DNA of 64,000 nt from assembly GCF_000341345.1 (NCBI RefSeq), contig NC_020302.1:352075-416074 (forward strand), in the 5' to 3' direction. This document shows, piece by piece, positions 17,467 through 24,450 of the stretch; position 1 is the first letter of the stretch, and every line of letters starts with the position of its first letter. A program made the translations under genes and the position numbers. The stretch comes from Corynebacterium halotolerans YIM 70093 = DSM 44683 (GTDB lineage: Bacteria; Actinomycetota; Actinomycetes; Mycobacteriales; Mycobacteriaceae). The notes beneath the pieces are model-generated. The model saw only the letters and a list, made by a program, of their open reading frames with translations. It was not told the origin of the DNA and did no database searches.

Positions 17467-17762
17467 TGAGCCTGGACGACCGCGGCTCCGTCACCGTCGA
17501 GGCGGCGCTCACCCTGTCCAGCCTGGTCCTGGTGTGCGCGCTGATCGTCGGGGCGGTGGCCACCATGGCCGCCCACGTCGCCGCCGTCGACGCCGCCGGG
17601 GCCGCCGCCCGGGCCCACGCCGTCGGCGTCGAGTACCGGCCGGCCCGGGGGCGCGTGCAGGTCAGCGAGTCGGCGGGTACGGTCACCGCGACCGCGGAGG
17701 TCCCGGCCGTCTTCGGCACCATGCGGGCCGAGGCCGTCTTCCCCGTGGAGCACCGCGGATGA
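17466..17762 (+). CDS. TadE-like minor pilin, 98 aa
   Basis: Starts LDDRGSVTVEAALTLSSLVLVCAL, a short leader before a pseudopilin helix with Glu at +5, typical of TadE-like proteins; the C-terminal part is beta-rich. One-base overlap with the Flp gene and four-base overlap with the next gene show tight coupling. Confidence 0.85.
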   Translation: MSLDDRGSVTVEAALTLSSLVLVCALIVGAVATMAAHVAAVDAAGAAARAHAVGVEYRPARGRVQVSESAGTVTATAEVPAVFGTMRAEAVFPVEHRG

Positions 17763-18079
17763 GGGCCCGGCTGGACGAGCGCGGCTACGCCACCGTGGCA
17801 AGCGCGGGCATGGCCGCCGCCCTGATCGGCCTGTGCGCCGTCGTCGGGGCGGCGGCCTCGCTGGTCATCGCCGAACACGAGGCACGCGTCGCCGCGGATT
17901 TAGCCGCCGTGGCCGGCGCGTGGGCGCTCTACCGCGGGGAGGACGCCTGCGCCGCCGCCGGGCGCACGGCCGGACTCAACGGGGCGTCGCTCAGCGAGTG
18001 CCGGATCGACGGTGCGGACGTCACCGTCACCGCCGGGATCCGCGGAAGGGAGGTGGCGGCAAAGGCCGGCCCGGTCTAG
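17759..18079 (+). CDS. Second TadE/TadG-like protein ('helicase/secretion neighbourhood TadE-like'), 106 aa
   Basis: DERGYATVASAGMAAALIGLCAVVGAAASLVI is a pseudopilin-type N-terminal helix; the rest is RVAADLAAVAGAWALYRGEDAC with Cys pairs, as in the family that always sits beside the DEAH helicase. Last gene of the tad operon; its stop overlaps the convergent helicase stop by four bases. Confidence 0.83.
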   Translation: MRARLDERGYATVASAGMAAALIGLCAVVGAAASLVIAEHEARVAADLAAVAGAWALYRGEDACAAAGRTAGLNGASLSECRIDGADVTVTAGIRGREVAAKAGPV

Positions 18080-20442
18080 GAACCGTCCGACCCGCCCAGC
18101 ATCGTCACCAGCGCCCCGAGCAGTTTCAGCGCCCCGGCCTTGTCCAGCGGATGGTTGCCGTTGCCGCACTTCGGCGACTGCACGCACGAGGGGCACCCCG
18201 ACTCACAGGGGCAGGAACGCACGGCCTCGAAGGTCGCCTCGATCCACTCCGGGAAGCGGGCGAAACCCTCGTCGGCGAAGCCCGCCCCGCCCGGGTGTCC
18301 GTCGTAGACGAACACCGTGGGCAGGCCGGTGTCGGCGTGCAACGCCGTGGACACCCCTCCGATGTCCCAGCGGTCGCACGTGGCCAGCAGCGGCAGCAGA
18401 CCGATCGCCGCGTGCTCTGCCGCGTGCAGCGTGCCCGGGGTGTCGGCGGCGGCGATCCCCATCGCCGTGAGTGCCGCGGGGTCGATCGTGTAGGCCACCG
18501 CCCGGGTGACCAGGCGCTGCTCCGGCATGTCCAGCGGCACCATGTCGGCGGTGGTGCCGTCGGCGAGTTTCACGATGTAGCCGGTCACCCGGTCGGTGAC
18601 CTCCACCTCCAGGTTCGCCACCCACAACCCGGGTGAGGGGTGGACCAGGCCGCCCTCGCCCGGCTCCGCGAGAATCCGGATGTCCGTCTCCGAGCGGGCG
18701 AAGGTCGTGTACTCGGGCGTCTCCGGGTGTGCGAGCGCCACATGGTCGTCGAGGTCCAGCTCGTCGATGACGAAGCTCTCGCCCTGGTGCAGGTACACCG
18801 CACCCGGGTGGACCTGGGCGGCGGCGCGGCCGGCGTCGACCGTGCCGAGCAGACGGCCGTCGGTGGCGTCGACGATCATGACCTCGGTGCCCGCCCCGCC
18901 GCGCAGGCTCACCGCCGAGTGCGCGGTCTCGGGGGTCGGCAGGCCGTCATCGCCCGGCCGGGGCACGGCGAACCAGCCGCGCGGGCGCCGCCGCAGCAGA
19001 CCTGCCTCCGCCAGCTCGGCGACGACCGCGCCCGCGTCGAGGGCGTCGACGTCGGCCTCGCTCAGCGGCTTCTCGACGGCTGCGCAGTAGACGTGCCCGC
19101 GCAGCACGTACGGGTTGCGCGGGTTGAACACGCTGCGCTCCACGGGCCTGCCCAGCAGTGCCCCGGGGTGGTGGACCAGGTAGGTGTCCATCGGCTCGTC
19201 GCGGGCCACCAGCATCACCAGCGAGCCCTGCCCGCGCCGGCCCGCCCGGCCCGCCTGCTGCCAGAAGGAGGCCACCGTGCCCGGGAACCCGGCGGTGACC
19301 ACCGCATCCAGGCCGCCGACGTCGATGCCCAGCTCCAGGGCGTTCGTGGTGGCCACCCCCAGCAGGGTGCCGTCGTCGAGCAGGCGCTCCAGCCGGCGGC
19401 GGTCCTCGGCCAGGTAACCCGCCCGGTAGGAGGCGATGCGCCGGGCGAAATCGGGTCGGCCCAGCCCGCTCAGCTCCTCCGCGGACCGCATGGCGACGGT
19501 CTCCGCGGCGCGCCGGGAGCGCACGAAGGTCAGGGTGCGCGCGCCCTCGGCGACCAGGGTGGCCATGATCTCGGCGGCCTCGGTGGTGGCGGCGCGGCGG
19601 ACGGGCGCGCCGTTCTCGCCCTCGACGCCCTCGAGGAAACCGGGCTCCCACAGGGCGACCGTCCGTGCGCCGGTGGGGGCACCGTCGTCGGTGACGGCGG
19701 TCACGGGGCGGCCGATGAGGTTGGCGGCGTGTTCCGCCGGGTCCGCCGCCGTCGCGGAGGCGAGGATGACCGTCGGTTCCGCCCCGTAGTGGGCGGCGAT
19801 GCGCAGCAGGCGGCGCAGGACCAGGGCGACGTTCGCACCGAAGACACCCCGGTAGGAGTGGCACTCGTCGACGACGATGTAGCGCAGGTGCCGCAGCAGC
19901 CGCGCCCAGCGCTGGTGGTGCGCCAACACGGAGACGTGCAGCATGTCCGGGTTGGTGAACACGAAGCGGGTGGACTCCCGGATGCCGGCGCGCGCCTCCG
20001 TGGGGGTGTCGCCGTCATAGGGCGCCGGGTGGACGCCGTCGAGGCCGGAGACCTCACGGGTCAGCCGCGAGACGGCGGCGAGCTGATCGGAGCCCAGCGC
20101 CTTCGTCGGGGTCAGGTACATCGCACACGTCCGGGGGTCCTCGGCCAGGGCGGTGAGGATGGGCAGCTGGTAGCCCAGTGACTTGCCGGACGACGTCCCG
20201 GTGGCCACGACGACGTCGCGATTCTCGCGCGCCAGTTGCGCGCACTCCGCCTGATGGGAGTAGGGAAGGGTGATTTGCGTCTCAGTCAGGAAATCCCGCA
20301 GCTGTGGATGCACCCACGCCGGCCAGTCCGCGTGGACGGCCGGCCGGGCGTCGAGCGTGGTGGTGTAGGTGCAGGTGGAGGAGGGGAAACGGCGGGCGAC
20401 GGACGCGGTGAGTTCGCCGCCGAGAGGGTTGGAATCAGTCAC
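18076..20442 (-). CDS. DEAH-box helicase with DUF1998-type Zn C-terminus
   Basis: Superfamily 2 helicase of about 788 residues. Seen: Walker A VATGTSSGKS, DECH box (VVDECHSYRG), motif III ASATAAD, motif VI QQAGRAGRRGQG and a C-terminal Cys cluster (CPCESGCPSC...C). It matches the 'helicase/secretion neighbourhood DEAH-box' family (Rv3649), related to MrfA-type repair helicases. Start: GTG 20442 (VTDSNPLGG) is preferred over ATG 20523 because a minus-strand -10 (TAGTCT, near 20501-20506) lies between them. Confidence 0.88.
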   Translation of the reverse strand: MTDSNPLGGELTASVARRFPSSTCTYTTTLDARPAVHADWPAWVHPQLRDFLTETQITLPYSHQAECAQLARENRDVVVATGTSSGKSLGYQLPILTALAEDPRTCAMYLTPTKALGSDQLAAVSRLTREVSGLDGVHPAPYDGDTPTEARAGIRESTRFVFTNPDMLHVSVLAHHQRWARLLRHLRYIVVDECHSYRGVFGANVALVLRRLLRIAAHYGAEPTVILASATAADPAEHAANLIGRPVTAVTDDGAPTGARTVALWEPGFLEGVEGENGAPVRRAATTEAAEIMATLVAEGARTLTFVRSRRAAETVAMRSAEELSGLGRPDFARRIASYRAGYLAEDRRRLERLLDDGTLLGVATTNALELGIDVGGLDAVVTAGFPGTVASFWQQAGRAGRRGQGSLVMLVARDEPMDTYLVHHPGALLGRPVERSVFNPRNPYVLRGHVYCAAVEKPLSEADVDALDAGAVVAELAEAGLLRRRPRGWFAVPRPGDDGLPTPETAHSAVSLRGGAGTEVMIVDATDGRLLGTVDAGRAAAQVHPGAVYLHQGESFVIDELDLDDHVALAHPETPEYTTFARSETDIRILAEPGEGGLVHPSPGLWVANLEVEVTDRVTGYIVKLADGTTADMVPLDMPEQRLVTRAVAYTIDPAALTAMGIAAADTPGTLHAAEHAAIGLLPLLATCDRWDIGGVSTALHADTGLPTVFVYDGHPGGAGFADEGFARFPEWIEATFEAVRSCPCESGCPSCVQSPKCGNGNHPLDKAGALKLLGALVTMLGGSDGS

Positions 20443-20722
20443 CCCTACCACCCCTGTTCGTGGGATTTGACCTGACTTTTTTGACTCGAAACGAATTAAG
20501 ACTATCGCCCGCCCCCGATTCATGACACACTGGGTGCTGGTCGCGGTTTCTGTGCGCAGTGTCTAGGCGCTCGCAAGAGATGTACACGCGAGCGCCCGGT
20601 TTTCCTCAACCATGCAGTAACTGCGGGGTTTGGTGGTCACCGAGGAGTTCGAACGACCCGGTCGTCGATGAATCATGTCGGCGAACGTAGCACCACTCTC
20701 ATCAAGAAAAAGGTAATTCATC
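20443..20722 (+). promoter_or_regulatory. Divergent promoter and long 5' leader of cspA, with terminator-like hairpin
   Basis: TTGACT (20481-20486) and TATCGC (20503-20508) form a plausible + promoter, giving a leader of over 200 nt, usual for cold-shock genes. A strong stem GGCGCTCGC / GCGAGCGCC (20566-20574, 20588-20596) followed by CGGTTTTCC sits in the leader and could attenuate or be the end of a short RNA. The ribosome site is AAAAAGG before ATG 20723. Confidence 0.5.
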
Positions 20723-20926
20723 ATGGCACAGGGAACTGTGAAGTGGTTCAACGCTGAGAAGGGCTTCGGCTTCATCGCCCCCTCCGACGGCTCCGCTGAC
20801 GTCTTCGTCCACTACTCCGAGATCCAGGGCTCCGGCTTCCGGACCCTCGAGGAGAACCAGCAGGTTGAGTTCGAGATCGGCGAGGGCGCCAAGGGCCCGC
20901 AGGCCCAGCAGGTCCGCGCTCTCTAA
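20723..20926 (+). CDS. cspA: Cold-shock protein CspA
   Basis: 67-residue single OB-fold RNA chaperone. RNP1 KGFGFI (16-21) and RNP2 VFVHY (30-34) are intact. Codon use is strongly biased towards C-ending codons, as in highly expressed genes. Monocistronic, between a long leader and its own terminator. Confidence 0.97.
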   Translation: MAQGTVKWFNAEKGFGFIAPSDGSADVFVHYSEIQGSGFRTLEENQQVEFEIGEGAKGPQAQQVRAL

Positions 20927-20947
20927 TCAGCCACGCTGACTGACCGG

Positions 20948-20975
20948 CCGTCTCACCTTCGGGTGGGACGGTTTT
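20948..20975 (+). terminator. cspA terminator
   Basis: Stem CCGTCTCACC / GGTGGGACGG with a TTCG-type tetraloop, followed by TTTTGTCG. Confidence 0.88.
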
Positions 20976-21017
20976 GTCGTTTCCGGGGTCGGCTCCCGGG
21001 GCCCGGAGCGGGCGTCC

Positions 21018-22013
21018 CTACGAGGTGAGGAACTCCCGCAGCGCGCGCTCGGCCTGCCGGTAGGTGCCGGCCTCGATCACCTCTCCCTCGTGGAACAGGT
21101 CGATCACCCGCGGATCCACGTAGGAGTTGCGTGCGATCGTCGCCGTGTTCTGCAGGTGCTCCGCCACCGCCTCCACGGACTCCTTGACCGCACGCTTCCG
21201 GTCCTTCTGTGTGGCCTCCGGCTCGAACCGGCGGGCCAGCTCGCGGGCGGCGATCACCGTGCCGTGCCAGGTGCGGAAGTCCTTGGCCGTCATGTCCACC
21301 CCCGTGATCTCCTTCAGGAAGTCATTGACCTGCGCCGAGGTCAACGGGCACCAGGTGTCGCCCTCCCGGTGGGCGATCGCGGTGTCGTCGGGGTGGCGGG
21401 CCAGCATCGGCGCCAACGCCTCCGCCAGATCCGCGTCGCGGGTCTCCACGCTGACGTGCTGGCCCGACTTCGCCGGAAACTCCAGGTGCACGGTGTCACC
21501 GTCGAGGCGCACGTGTGTGACCAGCATTGTCGTCAGCCCGTAGGAGCCGTTCTCCTCCGCGTACTCCTCGTTGCCCACCCGGATACCGGTGGTGTCGAAC
21601 AGCCGGAACGCCACGGCGCAGGCCTTCGCCAGGTCCGTTTCCTCCCGGTGCAGCAGGCGGGTGACCTTCGGGCGGGCGGCGGGCAGGGCGTCGCCCACGT
21701 CGAGGACGTGGTCGAACTTCTTGTCCGCCTGCCGCTCCTTCCAGCGTGAGTGGTAGATGTACTGCTTGCGCCCGGCGTCGTCGACGCCCGTGGCCTGGAT
21801 GTGCCCGTTGGGGAACGGGCAGATCCACACCTCGGTCCAGGCCGGGGGAACCGCCAGGCCGCGCAGACGCTCGAGTTCGTCTGGGTCGTCGACCTTCGTG
21901 CCGTCCGGGAGGTGGAAGGACCACCCCTTGCCGCGTCGACGGCGGGTGATGCACGGGCCGGAGGGGTCGCTGCGCCGCAGCCGGACGCGGCGGGGACCAC
22001 TGCTGCTGGACAT
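21018..22013 (-). CDS. DNA topoisomerase IB (poxvirus/eukaryote type)
   Basis: 331-residue type IB topoisomerase that relaxes supercoils through a 3'-phosphotyrosine. Seen: N-terminal beta domain (WICPFPNGHIQATGVDDAGRKQYIYH), TGIRVGNEEYA, the catalytic Lys/Arg region TAKDFRTWHGT, and nucleophile Tyr298 in ARNSYVDPRVID. ATG 22013 is preceded by TACACT with exactly 7 nt, so it is leaderless. Its presence beside cspA and within 2.5 kb of topA (type IA) is notable. Type IB enzymes are scattered in bacteria, which suggests transfer. Confidence 0.93.
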   Translation of the reverse strand: MSSSSGPRRVRLRRSDPSGPCITRRRRGKGWSFHLPDGTKVDDPDELERLRGLAVPPAWTEVWICPFPNGHIQATGVDDAGRKQYIYHSRWKERQADKKFDHVLDVGDALPAARPKVTRLLHREETDLAKACAVAFRLFDTTGIRVGNEEYAEENGSYGLTTMLVTHVRLDGDTVHLEFPAKSGQHVSVETRDADLAEALAPMLARHPDDTAIAHREGDTWCPLTSAQVNDFLKEITGVDMTAKDFRTWHGTVIAARELARRFEPEATQKDRKRAVKESVEAVAEHLQNTATIARNSYVDPRVIDLFHEGEVIEAGTYRQAERALREFLTS

Positions 22014-22064
22014 ACCCGAGAGTGTAGGGAGTCGGCGCCGGTCCCGCCATGATTCCCGGTCCGG

Positions 22065-22688
22065 TCAGGCCTGTGCTGCACGGCGCCGGTCCCGCCACGC
22101 GAAGAACCGCGACTGCAGCCGCTGGATGAGCAGCCCCACCACCGTGCCGGCCGCGACGCCGACCAGCAGGCCGATCAGCGGATGGTCCCGGAACAGGTAG
22201 CCGCCGAGGTAACCAATCAGCGCCGCCTGCAGGGCCCAGATGATCACGCCGACGGTGTCGTAGAAGATGAACTGCCGCCAGGGGTAACGCACCGATCCGA
22301 GCATGATCGTCATGAACCAGCGCGCCCACGGGATGAACCGGGCCACGATGATCGTGGTGCCCGCCCGCCGCCGCATGTTCCGGCGCACCCAGGCGACCGC
22401 CTTCCCGCGGGCCGAATCATCGGGGGTGCGCTCCACGAAGCCGATGAGCCGGGTCCCCAGCAGGTAGCAGATGTTGTCGCCGATGACCGCCGCCACCACC
22501 GAGACCTGGATGACCACCCAGATGCTCGGCACCCCGCGGCTGCCGGCCCACGCACCGGCCAGGGTGATCACGGTCTCGCTGGGTATGAGCGGAAACAGGC
22601 AGTCGACGAGCACGAGCAGCGCCAGCACGGGATAGAAGACCGGCAGCGTCATGAGGGTCTCCACCCACGCGACGATCTGATCGGTCAT
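22065..22688 (-). CDS. DedA-family membrane protein
   Basis: 207 residues, several membrane helices, DedA signatures FPLIPSETV (about 32-40) and ARFIPWARWFMTIMLG (about 116-131). The family includes undecaprenyl-phosphate flippases/recyclers and is proton-motive-force dependent. GGAGGA precedes ATG 22688. Paralogue-specific role unknown. Confidence 0.9.
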   Translation of the reverse strand: MTDQIVAWVETLMTLPVFYPVLALLVLVDCLFPLIPSETVITLAGAWAGSRGVPSIWVVIQVSVVAAVIGDNICYLLGTRLIGFVERTPDDSARGKAVAWVRRNMRRRAGTTIIVARFIPWARWFMTIMLGSVRYPWRQFIFYDTVGVIIWALQAALIGYLGGYLFRDHPLIGLLVGVAAGTVVGLLIQRLQSRFFAWRDRRRAAQA

Positions 22689-22724
22689 GAATCCTCCGGG
22701 GCGACGACGACGTGTCAGGCAAGT

Positions 22725-23759
22725 CTAGTAACCGGCCCATGATCCCGCCGGAGGAACGGACTCCTCCGGCAGGTCCGCACCCCACACGACCCGCAGCGCC
22801 CGGTGCCAGCGCCACACGGGCGTCGTCTCCAGGTCGAGCAGCTGCACCGGTCCGCGTTTCCGCCGCTGCTCCACCGCCGCCCGCACCTGCGCGACCACCT
22901 CCTGCAGGTGGTGGAACACGCACTCACCGGTGTAGCGCAACACCATATAACCGCGTCGGGCCGCGTCGTTGCCCTTCCACCGGTCCCTGATGAACGTCTC
23001 CTCCGTCTCCCCGTCCGCCGACACCCCGTGATAGAGATAGCTGTCCAGGTCGATGGCCACCTTCGCCTCCTCGATGACGGCGTCCCAGTGGTAGTCCCCG
23101 ATCCGCACGTTCTGCCGCAGCTCGATCCCCTGCTGCTTGAGGGCCCGCACGAGTTTGCGCTCCGACCCGCTGTCCGCGCCTATCGACGCCCGCCCGAGCA
23201 GCCGCCGCACCCCGCCCAGGCCACTGCGGCCGGCTGCGGCCAGATCCCGGTCGAGCCTTTCCTGTCCCCGCCGCCGGCTGTACTGCTGCTCCAGGAATCC
23301 CACGATCTTCTGCTCGATCTGCTCACCCCACCTGCGTAGGGCGTCCCGCGCCGCGATGACCGCCGTGACCACGGGCAGCCCCGCGACATTCCGGGCCTGG
23401 AGGACACGGCTACGGCGGACCTGCAGCAGGTCAGTGGAGGTGGCGGTCTGCTCGGCCGGGGCCAGCGCCTCCACCGGCAGGGTGATCTCCTGCTGCGTGC
23501 GGAGCTGGATCGCGGTTGTCCCCGTGAACACCAGATAGGGCCGGTTCCTGATCAGGGCCTGCAACAGCAGCCGCCCCTCAGGGGGCGACGTCGTGTAGAC
23601 GCCCCGCTCGACCCGGTGGAGCCTCCCCTTCTTCACGAGCGTGCGGGCCCGCCGACCGCTGATCCCCGCTACTCGGAGATCAGCGGTGGTCAGAACCTGG
23701 TTCTCCTGCAGAAGGTCCGGTTCCTTCTGTGACACATCCCCCGTGTTTTTCTCCCCCAT
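22725..23759 (-). CDS. AbiEi-like N-terminus plus DUF559/Vsr-like nuclease-fold domain
   Basis: 344 residues. The first 90 (LTTADLRVAGISGRRARTLVKKGRLHRVERGVYTT) are a winged-helix domain as in type IV antitoxin AbiEi; the C-terminal part (about 205-310) has the DUF559 layout WDAVIEEAKVAIDLDSYLYHG ... DRWKGNDAARRGYMVLRYT, a PD-(D/E)xK-like core with Asp in place of the usual Glu. No partner toxin gene is adjacent. The -10 TAGAAT (23768-23773) is 8 nt before ATG 23759, so it is probably leaderless. Directly upstream lies repeat array A. Function unknown. Confidence 0.8.
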   Translation of the reverse strand: MGEKNTGDVSQKEPDLLQENQVLTTADLRVAGISGRRARTLVKKGRLHRVERGVYTTSPPEGRLLLQALIRNRPYLVFTGTTAIQLRTQQEITLPVEALAPAEQTATSTDLLQVRRSRVLQARNVAGLPVVTAVIAARDALRRWGEQIEQKIVGFLEQQYSRRRGQERLDRDLAAAGRSGLGGVRRLLGRASIGADSGSERKLVRALKQQGIELRQNVRIGDYHWDAVIEEAKVAIDLDSYLYHGVSADGETEETFIRDRWKGNDAARRGYMVLRYTGECVFHHLQEVVAQVRAAVEQRRKRGPVQLLDLETTPVWRWHRALRVVWGADLPEESVPPAGSWAGY

Positions 23760-23809
23760 GGGCGCTGATTCTAGGGCCGGATTGCCCCGGCGGCGGGGGA
23801 GTGCGCCGG

Positions 23810-24284
23810 TTTCTCCACACAGAATTGTTGAATGGACCGCGAACGGGGCCAGGCGTGTGGAGGAAGAGGCCACGGGGTTCACAGGCGCCTGTTTCTGCAC
23901 ACGGTCGAGCGCCTGCGGGTCTGGATTCCCGCTGGGCGTGTGGAGGAAGATACCGCGCTGCCGGCGGGTGCCTGTTCCTCCACACGGCCGTGCCCCCGCC
24001 GCCCCGGATCCCCCGCTGACTGTGTGGAAGAAGAGACACCGCACAGCCGCAGGGCCCCTTCCGCCACACGTCCATGCCCTCCCGGCCCGGTTCACCCCCG
24101 CCTGTGCAGAGAAACACGCACCCGCCCGCCGACCCGGTGAGCCCAGAACGGCAGGGAACCGGCCCGGGCCCCGCCGTTGGCCCCTCACCCGGAGAAACCG
24201 GCACCTCACCCCGCCGGACCCGCCCCTTCCACCACACGCACACACCCCGCCGGCCCCCGAATCCACCCGAGCGTGTGCAGAAAC
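23810..24284. repeat. Repeat array A: six tandem palindromic units, period about 83 bp
   Basis: Each unit has a left arm like TTCCTCCACAC and a right arm like GTGTGGAGGAAGA. Left-arm CACAC ends at 23820, 23902, 23985, 24069 and 24237 (one missing near 24153). Right arms start at 23855, 23938, 24022, 24104, 24187 (degenerate) and 24273. Start-to-start arm distance is 45-47 bp, period 82-85 bp. The period is not a multiple of three, so this is not a coding repeat. It fills the gap between the AbiEi/DUF559-like gene and topA; 24285-24450 adds only the topA promoter (TAAAGT, 24376-24381). Confidence 0.85.
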
Positions 24285-24450
24285 GGTCCCACCCCACCCG
24301 GACAACCGAATTTCGCCCGTTCGCAGGAGGGCCATTAAATACTGTGTACGGTGTTGTCCATGACCGGGTCTCGGCTAAAGTCACCCGGAAAGGATGGGGA
24401 ACACCTGTCCGAGTGCATATGTCTCAGCAATATGAGAGGGATGGCGTCCC

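Noticed and set aside
23810-24284. CRISPR array
   Set aside because: The repeated parts are short inverted arms rather than 24-40 bp direct repeats with unique spacers, and there are no cas genes anywhere in the window.
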